A DNA stretch of 43,332 nt from Bacteroidales bacterium (GTDB lineage: Bacteria; Bacteroidota; Bacteroidia; Bacteroidales; P3). The translations under genes and the position numbers were made by a program. Positions within the stretch are counted from its first letter, which is position 1. Each line of letters begins with the position of its first letter. Below are positions 29,517 to 38,453 of the stretch, piece by piece. The stretch covers positions 1-43,332 of the forward strand of contig JAFTBM010000062.1 in NCBI GenBank assembly GCA_017455205.1, written 5' to 3'. A model generated the notes under the pieces. The model was not told where the DNA came from. It did no database searches and worked only from the letters and a program-made list of their open reading frames with translations.

Positions 29517-32500
29517 CGCAGCAATGTGATGTCGCCTTTGAAGTCGTTGTCCTCACCGGTGAGGCAACGGATATGGCAAGTGTAGGTATAGACCCCCGGC
29601 AGGCAGGGAGTGTTGCGGTAGGTCCCCTCCCAGCAGGCCGTGGGGTCGGTGCTTTGGTAGACGCATTCTCCCCAGCGGTTGAAGATGTTGATGCTGAATT
29701 CCACGATGCCTTCGCTGGGGAAGCAGATAGCATCGTTCACCCCATCGGCATTGGGCGTGAATGCGTTGGGGATAATAAATTTCGGGGGGCCGCAGACCAC
29801 CTCTTTGCAGCGGATACTGACCGAGTCGGTGGCCGAGCAGTTGCCCACCGTGGCCGTGACGGTGTAGCGTACCACAGTGTCGGTGGGGTAGGCTGTTGGG
29901 TGTGCCGATGAGGGAAGGTCGATGTCGCGTGAGGGCATCCAGCTGAATGCCACTCCCGTACTATCCTCTGGAGCCACGCTGGCGTGGAGACGCACACTCT
30001 GGCTGAGGTAGATTTGATAGCTATCAGCCCAGGCGTGCAGACTGTCGAGGATGTGGCTGCGATGGATGACCGTGGTGTCAATCAGCGGGCAGCCATAGAC
30101 TTCAATCTGCGTGATGTGCTGTCCAGCACAGAGGTTGGTCAGCGTGGTGTCGAGCTTTGGGGGATGGATGATGCGAAGCCATCCGAGGCAGCTGTCGGTG
30201 CAGAGTGCGGATGCCACCTCTTTGCTGTAGCTGATGGGGGCAGGATTGTCGAGCTGCACATCCTGTTCGTGGGTGCAGCCGTAGCCCGTGAGGGTCAGGT
30301 GATAGCGTGTCAGCGGTGCAAGTTGGCGGAATTCTATGTAGATGCCGCTGTCGGTCGAAGGGACGAGGGGCGAGATGCTGACGCTGACCGAATCGGGGTT
30401 GATGCGGTCGCCCAAGCGCAGGCGAAGGCGTCCGTTGGCTGTGTCGTGGCAGGAGACGGGCGTGGTGGAGAGGCTTCCCAGCAGGTTGTAGCGCTCCACG
30501 TGGAAGGTGTCGGTCTGGGTGCATACGTTGGTGGTGGTCTGTAGCACGTAGCGTCCGTTTTGACTAATCCAGGGGTTGGAGATGGTGGGGTCGCTCACCT
30601 GCCCCTCTATCCAGCGGTAGGATGCCCCGAGCGAAGGGGCAGGTCCTATCTGGATGCGGGCATTGCTGCAGCTTTTGAGCAGGGTGTGGCTGACGGGCGA
30701 TTGGGAGAGTACGCGCAGCGTCTGCTGCATTGTGTCGGCCACGCGGCATCCATCTGGCATCGTGGCTATGAGGCGGATGGTGTAGTCGCCTGGGGTGGTG
30801 TAGGTGTGGGAGGGGGAGCGGAGCGTCGAGGTGGTGCCATCGCCAAAGTCCCAGTGGAAGGAGGCACCGCGACCAGTGTTGGCCAGTTCCACTGTGTAGG
30901 GAGCACATCCCGTCTGCGGAGGCACAAATTCGGCCACTGGAAAGTCGTCGGTTACGTTGAAGCGGAAGAGTACGTTGTTGCAGTTGGTCGAGCCGTTGGT
31001 GCGGCTCCAGGCACTGGCGGTGGTGGGGAATTTCTGTGTTCCGCCGCACGAACCGCAGACTGCTTGATAGAGGCTGGCCAAGCGGTCGAAGCGCGAGGTG
31101 CCACCGTCGACGTGGTCGCCACCGCCGTAGCCGTAGGCTCCCCCTTGGTGGAGCTCGCCGAAGAAGGTGGCATATTCCAGCCGATTGCCTTGGGCATCGA
31201 CCGAGAGGATGTAGAAATCCTGCCCGTCGGTCGAATCGGTGTAGGCCGTGGGCGTGGTCTCCATGCCCCAAGTGCCAGCGGTATACCATCGCACCCCGTT
31301 GTATCCCACGAAGTCGCGCCCCCAGCCTGCTGCGTAGACGCGGTTGCAGATATCTGCCGTGAAGGCTGTGGGCGAAAGGTTGATGCGCCCCGGAGTGCCA
31401 AAGACGGTGCTCCACCGCCGTGCCGAAAGGTCGGGCAGCATCCGCGCCAAGTACATGCCGCTGCCATAGACGCTGTAGCCTGCATTGTAGATCATCGTAC
31501 CGCCCGAAGCCGCTGTTTGCCCGAAGAGGAACACCTCGTTGCTGTTGCCCACGCGGGCAAAGTACATCTGGTCGTAGGCATCCGAGCCGACGTAGGTGGA
31601 GGCCATCAGCCGTGTGCCATCGTGCGAGATGATGCTGGCAAAGCCATCGGCGGTGCCACCGCCATAGGTCGTCTGGTAGGCACCTTCGGTGGTGGGAAAG
31701 TCGCTGCTCGAGGTGCCGCCACACAGCACTACGTTGTAGACGCTGTCCACGTCAATCGAGTATATAGCATCATCGGTTGAGCCTCCGAGGTAGGTGGCCC
31801 AGAGTATATTGCGTAGGTTGTAGTCGAGCTTGAATATCACGCCGTCCTGCCCGCCTGTGGGGCGCCGCTGCACCGCCCCCTCGGTGGTGGGGAAGTCGCT
31901 GCTGGTGGTGGTCGAGCCGACGTAGACGTTGCCTAGGTTGTCGGTGATAAGCTCTCCCCGCGAGCCGTCGCCATAGTTGTAGTAGAGCGAATCATTGCCC
32001 GCCATCACCACCGAGTAGCTGTTGTTGTAGTGCTGCTTGTAGTTGAGTCCGTCGTTGCCCGAACCGCCCACGTAGGTCGATGCCTGCAGCACACTGCCGT
32101 CGCCCGTGAAGCGGCAGATGAAGATGTCGCTCCCGTTGGGGAAGCGAATGATGGACGACTCGTAGTCGATGAGCGACCCTCCGGCGTGCCTCCGCTGGTA
32201 GGCTCCTTCGGTGGTGGGAAAGTCGGGGCTGCCCGTAGTGCCGAAGATGACCAGCTCGTCCATGTTGTTGACAAACATGCTGTGCGGCATTTCGGCTGCC
32301 GAGCCGCCGAGGTAGGTGGCGAAGAGGCGCTGCGAGCCAGTGGAGTCGAACTTGAATATCCCGATGTCCACCGCCCCGTTGTAGTCGATGTCGTAGGCTC
32401 CCAGCGAGACGGGGTAGCCCACATCGAACACCAATCCCGAGGTGTAGGTGTTCTTGTGCGAGTCGTAGGTGGCCGTGGTACCCCAGTTGTCGGCTGCCGA

Positions 32501-33271
32501 GCCAGTGTAGGTGGAAAAATACAATGTGGGGTCAATCACCAGGTCGCGCCCAGTATCGTAGTGCCCCACCTCCACACCAACCTCATAGCCCCCTTTCACC
32601 AAGCGCACCACCCAGCGGCTCTCCACCTCTTGCTCCTCCCCATCGTCGCCCGACTGGAAGACGTAGGGTTTGGCTTCCATCACCTCGCGCACCGAGGTCC
32701 GCACCCGCAATTCGCCCCGCCTGCCGAGGCTCACCCCATCGGTACCCTCGTAGCGCAGGCACACCGCACTCGGGTCGCCACCAGGGTGGACAATGTAGTT
32801 GTATTTCATCGCCCCCGATGCGGTGTAGACCTCCAGGTCGATGCCTGGGTAAAGTGCTGTGTAGCGCACCGAGGCGTAGTTCCCCACGTGCGACCGCCAG
32901 CGCGAGGCATCGCTCCCGTGGAAGTAGTTGCTGTAGCCTGCCTGCTTTCCCTCGCCCTGCGGCATAGCCTGCCCGCCAGCGAAGTGCATCTTGTAGGCAT
33001 GGTAGGTGGGAAGCTTTGCTGTGTAGGGGGCGGGGTGGGGGATAGGCTCACGCAGGGCCAGCGTCAGCCCATCGTCCTCGGCAAACAATGCTGCGTTGTG
33101 CAGCTGCGCACGGAAGCGCACCCGTGCGTCCCACTGCCCGAGGTTCTCCTCAAACACCGCTGGGCGGCCAATGCTGAGCGTGTCCTCCGAGGCAGCCGAG
33201 ACCCACGCCGAAGCCGCTGCCAGCAGCAGCCCCAGTAGCAGTCCTCGCTTTGCATGGCCTGTGTTGTGCAT
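29513..33271 (-). CDS. Large T9SS type B-sorted surface protein with SBBP propeller and PKD domains
   Basis: From ATG 33271 (MHNTGHAKRG) the product is 1,252 residues with a signal peptide (LLLGLLLAAASAWVSA). The N-terminal region (EENLGQWDARVRFRAQ) resembles the DUF7948 domain. A series of SBBP-type beta-propeller repeats follows, each with variants of ATYLGGSxxD and DFPTTEGAYQ (about 280-700). A PKD domain is near residues 790-880 (FHWDFGDGTTSTLRS), then Ig-like regions, and finally a type B gliding/T9SS C-terminal domain (about 1165-1252: IPNAFTPNADGVND, FNRWGECVYQS). It should be exported by T9SS and attached to the cell surface or released. Its ligand is unknown. A longer start at 33391 would pass through the upstream promoter and is rejected. 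Confidence 0.9.
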   Translation of the reverse strand: MHNTGHAKRGLLLGLLLAAASAWVSAASEDTLSIGRPAVFEENLGQWDARVRFRAQLHNAALFAEDDGLTLALREPIPHPAPYTAKLPTYHAYKMHFAGGQAMPQGEGKQAGYSNYFHGSDASRWRSHVGNYASVRYTALYPGIDLEVYTASGAMKYNYIVHPGGDPSAVCLRYEGTDGVSLGRRGELRVRTSVREVMEAKPYVFQSGDDGEEQEVESRWVVRLVKGGYEVGVEVGHYDTGRDLVIDPTLYFSTYTGSAADNWGTTATYDSHKNTYTSGLVFDVGYPVSLGAYDIDYNGAVDIGIFKFDSTGSQRLFATYLGGSAAEMPHSMFVNNMDELVIFGTTGSPDFPTTEGAYQRRHAGGSLIDYESSIIRFPNGSDIFICRFTGDGSVLQASTYVGGSGNDGLNYKQHYNNSYSVVMAGNDSLYYNYGDGSRGELITDNLGNVYVGSTTTSSDFPTTEGAVQRRPTGGQDGVIFKLDYNLRNILWATYLGGSTDDAIYSIDVDSVYNVVLCGGTSSSDFPTTEGAYQTTYGGGTADGFASIISHDGTRLMASTYVGSDAYDQMYFARVGNSNEVFLFGQTAASGGTMIYNAGYSVYGSGMYLARMLPDLSARRWSTVFGTPGRINLSPTAFTADICNRVYAAGWGRDFVGYNGVRWYTAGTWGMETTPTAYTDSTDGQDFYILSVDAQGNRLEYATFFGELHQGGAYGYGGGDHVDGGTSRFDRLASLYQAVCGSCGGTQKFPTTASAWSRTNGSTNCNNVLFRFNVTDDFPVAEFVPPQTGCAPYTVELANTGRGASFHWDFGDGTTSTLRSPSHTYTTPGDYTIRLIATMPDGCRVADTMQQTLRVLSQSPVSHTLLKSCSNARIQIGPAPSLGASYRWIEGQVSDPTISNPWISQNGRYVLQTTTNVCTQTDTFHVERYNLLGSLSTTPVSCHDTANGRLRLRLGDRINPDSVSVSISPLVPSTDSGIYIEFRQLAPLTRYHLTLTGYGCTHEQDVQLDNPAPISYSKEVASALCTDSCLGWLRIIHPPKLDTTLTNLCAGQHITQIEVYGCPLIDTTVIHRSHILDSLHAWADSYQIYLSQSVRLHASVAPEDSTGVAFSWMPSRDIDLPSSAHPTAYPTDTVVRYTVTATVGNCSATDSVSIRCKEVVCGPPKFIIPNAFTPNADGVNDAICFPSEGIVEFSINIFNRWGECVYQSTDPTACWEGTYRNTPCLPGVYTYTCHIRCLTGEDNDFKGDITLLR

Positions 33272-33295
33272 CGGTCTTCGTCGGATTTGCAACTG

Positions 33296-33327
33296 CAAAG
33301 TTACGCCTATTTTTCCATATCTGCAAG
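33296..33327 (-). promoter_or_regulatory. Bacteroidetes-type promoter for the T9SS type B gene
   Basis: Minus-strand CTTG (33327-33324) is followed by a 20-bp spacer and TAACTTTG (33303-33296), a perfect -7 box. The ATG at 33271 is 25 bp downstream. Confidence 0.75.
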
Positions 33328-33371
33328 AAAAAGTGCCGCCGCTGCCTGCCAGTCGGTGGGAAGGGCGGCAC
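33328..33371 (-). terminator. Rho-independent terminator of the flavodoxin gene
   Basis: On the minus strand GTGCCGCC (33371-33364) pairs with GGCGGCAC (33340-33333), followed directly by TTTTT (33332-33328). It starts 24 bp after the flavodoxin stop and abuts the next promoter. Confidence 0.8.
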
Positions 33372-33394
33372 CTGCATGCAGAAATCTTCACCGC

Positions 33395-33913
33395 TTAACG
33401 GTTCATCAGGCGGCTTTCGCCCCAAGTGTACTGCGGGTAGGCCTTCTTGAGGTCGGCAGCCGATCCGCTGACGCCGCTACCGCCACTGGTGGCAAACACG
33501 CAGAGGGTCTTCCCTGCGAGGTCGTGTGCCTCGATGAAGGTGTTAATGATCGTCGGGGCAGTGTACCACCACACGGGGAATCCAATCCACACCGTGTCGT
33601 AGTCGGCTATTGCATCGCACTTGCGTGCCAAGGCGGGACGCGAGGCTTTGTCTTTCATCTCCAGCGTCGAGCGCGATTGCTTGTTGGTCCAATCCAAGTC
33701 GGCATCGGTGTAGGGCTGTGCAGCAGCGATTTCAAACAGGTCTGCCCCCTTCTCTTTGGCCAGCCGCTCGGCGGCGGCACGCGTAGTCCCCGTGGCCGAG
33801 AAGTAGGCCACCAGTGTCTTGCTCATCTTTTTGTCCTCCTTTTTTGTTTGACTTTGGCCGCAGGCTGCCATCATTAGGCAGCTCGCAAGCGTGAGTAATA
33901 CAATACGTTTCAT
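33395..33913 (-). CDS. Flavodoxin with lipoprotein signal peptide
   Basis: The 172-residue protein carries a flavodoxin fold with FMN phosphate loop FSATGTTRAA (about 39-46) and the later WIGFPVWWYTAP segment and FATSGGSG loop that contact the isoalloxazine ring. Unusually, residues 1-18 form a lipobox signal (LMMAAC, Cys18) followed by a charged linker (SQTKKEDKK). If Met30 (MSKTLVAYF) were the start, the product would be an ordinary cytoplasmic flavodoxin. The signal peptide is well formed, so export with FMN is likely, but the choice of start decides the location. It is a single-gene unit with its own terminator. Confidence 0.88.
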   Translation of the reverse strand: MKRIVLLTLASCLMMAACGQSQTKKEDKKMSKTLVAYFSATGTTRAAAERLAKEKGADLFEIAAAQPYTDADLDWTNKQSRSTLEMKDKASRPALARKCDAIADYDTVWIGFPVWWYTAPTIINTFIEAHDLAGKTLCVFATSGGSGVSGSAADLKKAYPQYTWGESRLMNR

Positions 33914-34055
33914 TCGCTTGTGATTTTACGCTGTAACGGGGTGCAGGGGCTTTTATTGTGCGCTGGATGCCGCTGCTGTCAGTTTTTTCCCCTGCTGCTT
34001 CATGGGTAATTTTCGGAGTTTTTTATTCTGCCTGATTTACAGATGCTTGCTTGGC

Positions 34056-34137
34056 AGTTCTTCAATAGTTCTTCAATAGTTCTTCAATAGATGTTCAATA
34101 AATTATTGAAGAACGATTGAAGAACGATTGAAGAACG
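34056..34137. repeat. Mirrored 11-bp array, core TTCTTCAAT
   Basis: AGTTCTTCAAT is repeated at 34056, 34067 and 34078, with a variant at 34089. After a short centre, the inverted unit ATTGAAGAACG is repeated at 34105, 34116 and 34127. The two halves can pair as a near-perfect hairpin. It lies in the 424-bp divergent gap between flavodoxin and the C25 peptidase, and I see no gene in the gap. Confidence 0.92.
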
Positions 34138-34298
34138 ATGGGTGATTGATTGGCCATTAGAGGTGGATGAGGAGGGTGGGAAAAGGGGACGTTTTTGAGG
34201 CGTTTTTGGGTCGTTGGAGGGGGCGTGCGGAGGGCATCTGCTAGGGTGTCGCGCGGGTGGGCGTGGAAATTTAGGGGGCAGATGTCGCGTTTTTTTTG

Positions 34299-34306
34299 TA
34301 TTTTTG
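34299..34306 (+). promoter_or_regulatory. -7 box for the gingipain-like gene
   Basis: TATTTTTG fits TAnnTTTG, 31 bp before ATG 34338. A -33 element is not clear because the upstream sequence is a T run. Confidence 0.55.
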
Positions 34307-34337
34307 CAGTGGCGTAGATGGAAACATTATCGGCATT

Positions 34338-37300
34338 ATGAAGCATTGGTTGTTTTGCATATCGTTGTTTTTTGCAATGTTGGTGTCGGGTGCCTATTCG
34401 GCCTTGGGGCAGAAATCAGCGCTGCTTCGGCTGACAGAGAGGGGCAGCGGCGAGTGGGAGTTGGCCTTCAGCTTGGGCGATTGCCAGGTGGCGACAGCAG
34501 GTGAGGGGGATGCAGTGGTGGAGGCTGCGGGGATGGAGTCGATGGCGCGGCGCGAGGGGCAGCCAGCACTGCCAGTGCTGTGTCGGCTGCTGATGGTGCC
34601 GTGCGGGGCCGAGGTAGAGGTGGCCGAGGTGGAGGTGGGGCGCGAGTTGAAGCTGCCCTTGAGCGAGGGGCAGAGGCTGCAGCCGTGGCAGGGGGCGAGG
34701 GTGAAGGAGGAGGGGGATAGACCCGCGGTGGTGGCCAGCAAGGAGGCATATAGTGGGGTGCGGTCGTGGTCGGCTGGCGAGGTGGTGGAGGTGGAGCGTC
34801 TGGGCGTGATGGGGCGGCAGCAGGTGGTGAGGGTGAGGGTCAATCCAGCGGTGTACAATGCAGCAGTGGGAGAGGTGCGAGTGGCAACGAGGGTGAAGGC
34901 GAGGCTGAAGGTGAAGGGTGCGGCGGAGGATGCAGAAGCAGATAGGGGTGCGGAGGGCTACTTGGTAGTGTCGCGCCCAGCGTTTCGCGAGGGGCTGCAA
35001 CCTTTTGTGCGCTGGAAGCGGCAGCAGGGATATGAGGTGCGCGAGGTGTATGTGGACACGGCGGCGCGCGATAGCGTCAAGGCGGCCATCGGGTGCCATT
35101 TCAGGGGCGAGGCCGCGCAGTGGCCGCGCTATGTGCTGCTGGTGGGCAATATACAGCAGTTGCACACCTATTATGGCACCACGGCGCCGACGGGCTTGAT
35201 GGCCACCATCACCGACCTCTACTATGCCGAACACACGGGCGACTACCTGCCCGATGCGATGCTTGGGCGTTGGCCTGTGGCCGACACTGCCCAGCTGCGG
35301 GCGGTGGTGGAGAAGACGCTCCGCTACGAGCGGGGAGAGGACATCGACACTTCGTGGCTCAAGCGGCTGCTGCTGGTGGCTGGCTACGAGAATGGTGCGC
35401 CAGCACCAGTTACCACCAACGGCCAGGTGAACTATGTGGCTCGCGAGGCTCGGCGGGAGCGTCCACAGCTTGACACGCTTTGCTGGCACAACCCAGCTTC
35501 GCGGCAGCAGCGGGGGGAGATACTGGAAGCCATCGGCCAGGGTGCGGCTTTGGTCAACTACACGGCGCATTGCCGTGCGGGCGGGTGGACCTCGCCAGCG
35601 GTGTCGTTTGCTTCGGTCGACACACTGGATTCGCGCCAGCCGATGCTCTATGTCAATAATTGTTGCGAGAGCAATAACTTCAGCAGCAACTGCTTCGGCG
35701 AGCAGCTGCTGCGCAAGGCGGTGGGGGGAGCAGTGGGGGTGGTGGGAGCCACGAACTCTACGCTTTGGAACGAGGATTACTACTGGTCGGTAGGGCCGAA
35801 ATATCCGTTTTCGACCGACCCGCTGTACGATGCCTCGCGGCCAGGGGCTTTCGACCGCTGGCTGGGACGCACGGGCGGGGTGGCGACGGTGGGCGAATTG
35901 CTTTGGGCTGGCAACTTGGCAGTGTCGGCTTTCGGGTCGCCCTACGACAAGTTCTATTGGGAAATCTATTGCCTGCTGGGCGACCCCTCGCTGATGCCCT
36001 ATGTGGGTGTGCCGCAGGAGCTTGCCCTATCATTGGAGAGCGAGGCGAGGGCTGGAGTGGCGGAGCTGACGGTGGTGGCTACCGAAGGGGCAAAGGTGGC
36101 CGCGATGCAGGGCGACAGCCTGCTGGCCGTGGGGATAGTGCCTGTGGGCGGACGGCTGACGCTGCCCCTCGAGCAGTCGCTGGTCGAGGGAGAGTTGCTG
36201 CTGACTGCCACAGCCTCGGGGTATTGGCCGCGAGTGGATACGGTGGCGGTGGCAGCTGCTGCACGGGCGGTGGCGATAGATAGTGTGGTCGTCGGCGACA
36301 GCACGCTCAGTTTCCGACTGACCAATTGCGGACAGGCGATGCTTCGGGGGGTGAGCGTGGTGTGGCAGCAGGATAGCACCGAGGTGGAGCTTGGCACGGA
36401 GGTGGTTTACGATACTGCAACGATTGACAGCCTGCCTGCGGGTGGAAGGGCGAGGGTGGCGATGCGGCAACGCGGGATGGTGGCTGGGCAAAGCCCAGTG
36501 GTCGGCGGTCGGTTAGTTGTGGCGGACACGGCTTGGCTTGGACAACTACGGGTGGCCAGGCACAAGGAGGCGACGTACCCCTCATGGCATTGGCAGCTGC
36601 GGGCGGCGGATAGCAGCTTGGCAAGCAACGTGGTGGCTGGGGGGAGTTATCTGTTGCAAGTTGAGGCAGTGGGGCAGTGGGATTCGCTTCTGGTGGAGGT
36701 GGCTGGTCGGGCGGTGAGGATAGGTGCTGGGGAAAGCGAGCAGTGGATACCCTTTGCGGTGGGTAGTGGCGAGCGGAGTGTGGCCATTGAGGGTAGGCTC
36801 TGCTGGGGGCACTGGGTGCAGGAGCAGAAGGGGGTTCTCCTTGTGGGAGGCAGTGGCGACGGGTTCGAGCGGGGGATGGAATGCTTCGCCTGGCAGACGG
36901 CAGGGACGCAGCCGTGGCGTGTGGACAGCACGGTGAGCCACAACGGTCGGCAAAGCCTGCGCAGCGGGTCGATAGACTACAGACAGACCTCGGCACTGGC
37001 GCTTGAGGTAGCACTTTCGCAAGCGGGGAGGGTGGACTTCTACGCAAAGACTTCTTGCGAGGAGGAATACGATATGCTGACGTTCAGTGTGGACGGGTCG
37101 GTGCGGTGGCGCGGCTGGGGCGAGACGGATTGGACGCAGGTCGGCGTGGAACTCGCTGCAGGTCGGCACACGCTGCGATGGGTGTATGTCAAAGACGAGA
37201 CGGGCACGGAGGGTGAGGATTGTGTGTGGATTGACGATGTGGAGATAGCGGGAGCGGTGTGGGACAGTGCCTATGGTTGCGATGGGGGCAGCGGATTGGG

Positions 37301-37565
37301 AGTGTTCTCTGCTGCTGCGGCGGAGGCTCTTGACCTTTACCCTAACCCAACGGACGGGAGGGTCAGCCTATCTGTCGGCGAGGCATACTGGGGAGGCGAG
37401 CTGCGGGTGGCGGATGTCTACGGGCGTGTGGTGCATCGCCAATCGGTGGGCTTCGAGCCGCAGATGCAAATTGACTTGGGGGGATTGGGTCGAGGAGTGT
37501 ATTTACTAACCATAGAGAAAGGGGGGCGGTCGGCTTCAGGACGGCTGTTGCTCTTTCCCCGATAG
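34338..37565 (+). CDS. Gingipain K-like C25 cysteine peptidase, T9SS type A-sorted
   Basis: From ATG 34338 (MKHWLFC) the product is 1,075 residues with a signal peptide ending near GAYSALGQ. An N-terminal propeptide-like region (to about 210) precedes the C25 catalytic domain, which resembles P. gingivalis Kgp. Candidate catalytic residues are Asp293 in TDLYYAEHTGDYLP, His411 in VNYTAHC and Cys442/Cys443 in NNCCESNNF. The segment NEDYYWSVGPK and later MPYVGVP also match Kgp-type enzymes. An Ig-like domain (about 560-640) follows, then a cleaved-adhesin-like region (about 840-980), and a C-terminal T9SS type A domain (LYPNPTDGRVSL). It should be secreted and act on extracellular proteins. Substrate specificity (Lys or Arg) cannot be read reliably. 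Confidence 0.92.
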   Translation: MKHWLFCISLFFAMLVSGAYSALGQKSALLRLTERGSGEWELAFSLGDCQVATAGEGDAVVEAAGMESMARREGQPALPVLCRLLMVPCGAEVEVAEVEVGRELKLPLSEGQRLQPWQGARVKEEGDRPAVVASKEAYSGVRSWSAGEVVEVERLGVMGRQQVVRVRVNPAVYNAAVGEVRVATRVKARLKVKGAAEDAEADRGAEGYLVVSRPAFREGLQPFVRWKRQQGYEVREVYVDTAARDSVKAAIGCHFRGEAAQWPRYVLLVGNIQQLHTYYGTTAPTGLMATITDLYYAEHTGDYLPDAMLGRWPVADTAQLRAVVEKTLRYERGEDIDTSWLKRLLLVAGYENGAPAPVTTNGQVNYVAREARRERPQLDTLCWHNPASRQQRGEILEAIGQGAALVNYTAHCRAGGWTSPAVSFASVDTLDSRQPMLYVNNCCESNNFSSNCFGEQLLRKAVGGAVGVVGATNSTLWNEDYYWSVGPKYPFSTDPLYDASRPGAFDRWLGRTGGVATVGELLWAGNLAVSAFGSPYDKFYWEIYCLLGDPSLMPYVGVPQELALSLESEARAGVAELTVVATEGAKVAAMQGDSLLAVGIVPVGGRLTLPLEQSLVEGELLLTATASGYWPRVDTVAVAAAARAVAIDSVVVGDSTLSFRLTNCGQAMLRGVSVVWQQDSTEVELGTEVVYDTATIDSLPAGGRARVAMRQRGMVAGQSPVVGGRLVVADTAWLGQLRVARHKEATYPSWHWQLRAADSSLASNVVAGGSYLLQVEAVGQWDSLLVEVAGRAVRIGAGESEQWIPFAVGSGERSVAIEGRLCWGHWVQEQKGVLLVGGSGDGFERGMECFAWQTAGTQPWRVDSTVSHNGRQSLRSGSIDYRQTSALALEVALSQAGRVDFYAKTSCEEEYDMLTFSVDGSVRWRGWGETDWTQVGVELAAGRHTLRWVYVKDETGTEGEDCVWIDDVEIAGAVWDSAYGCDGGSGLGVFSAAAAEALDLYPNPTDGRVSLSVGEAYWGGELRVADVYGRVVHRQSVGFEPQMQIDLGGLGRGVYLLTIEKGGRSASGRLLLFPR

Positions 37566-37580
37566 GAGAGATGATAACCA

Positions 37581-38420
37581 ATGATTGCGAATGATACGCT
37601 TGCCGCAGCGGCACCATTTTGGAATTTAGACACGCCCTACGTCAGCCTCCGAGAGGTGCAGACGGTGGATGCAGGGATTACGCTGGATTCGATATTTCCG
37701 CTTCGCGAGGCGGCTGTGGAGACTTGGCACAGGTCGATGTTCGAGGGGCACTCGCTTGGCGTGCACCATGTGGGGCTGCTGGAGCGGCAGGTGGGGGATG
37801 CACCGGTGTGGGTGTTCCTGCTACTGCTGCTGATAGGGGTGGCACACTACGTCTATTTTGAAGGGCATAAATTGCACTTCGGAGGACTGCTGAAAGCCTT
37901 GTTTTCGAGGCGGAGTATGGAGCACTTGGTACGCGAGAGCAATTTGAAAGTGCGCCGGCTGTGGCCAGTGGCAGGGTTGATAGCCTCGGTGGCGGCTGTG
38001 GTGGTATGGATCTATTGGGGGCGTGAGGCAGGGGAAGGATGGTGGCGATGGCTGGTAGTGGCGGTGGGGCTGGCGGCTGCCTATCTGGCGAGGAACGGGT
38101 TGTATGTGCTGCTGGGCAATGTCTTTGGTGGGAAAACGGCGGTAAGCACCTTTGTGGTTAGCAACTATTGCTATCACTTGGTGCTTTCCACACTGTTGGT
38201 GCCGCTGCTCTTTTTGGCCGTCTACTTGCCTGTGGGGAATGAGGTTGTTGGTGTGGTCATTGGTGCGATGGTGGGGATATGCTTTTTGATGCGCTTTGCG
38301 AGGGGTGTCAATTTATTTTTAACATTTTCAAAAAGTGCCAGTTTCTATCTTTTTTACTATCTTTGCAGTGTCGAATTGCTGCCAGTGGTGGTGGCTGTGA
38401 GGGTGTTTTTATTGCAGTGA
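37581..38420 (+). CDS. DUF4271 multi-pass membrane protein
   Basis: The 279-residue protein has a soluble N-terminus of about 70 residues and six or so hydrophobic segments starting at about residue 73 (VWVFLLLLLIGVAHYVYF). It ends FYYLCSVELLPVVVAVRVF, the C-terminal pattern of DUF4271. In Bacteroidetes this gene usually sits directly before hemD, as it does here (33 bp gap), but its function is unknown. It starts 15 bp after the C25 gene. Confidence 0.85.
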   Translation: MIANDTLAAAAPFWNLDTPYVSLREVQTVDAGITLDSIFPLREAAVETWHRSMFEGHSLGVHHVGLLERQVGDAPVWVFLLLLLIGVAHYVYFEGHKLHFGGLLKALFSRRSMEHLVRESNLKVRRLWPVAGLIASVAAVVVWIYWGREAGEGWWRWLVVAVGLAAAYLARNGLYVLLGNVFGGKTAVSTFVVSNYCYHLVLSTLLVPLLFLAVYLPVGNEVVGVVIGAMVGICFLMRFARGVNLFLTFSKSASFYLFYYLCSVELLPVVVAVRVFLLQ

Positions 38421-38453
38421 AACAGAAAGATAGGTAAAATAATAGGAGGTGCT

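Noticed and set aside
34338-37565. C25 peptidase as the T9SS sortase PorU
   Set aside because: The active-site surroundings (NCC, EDYYWSVG) and the Ig and adhesin-like modules match secreted gingipains better, and no porV neighbour is present.
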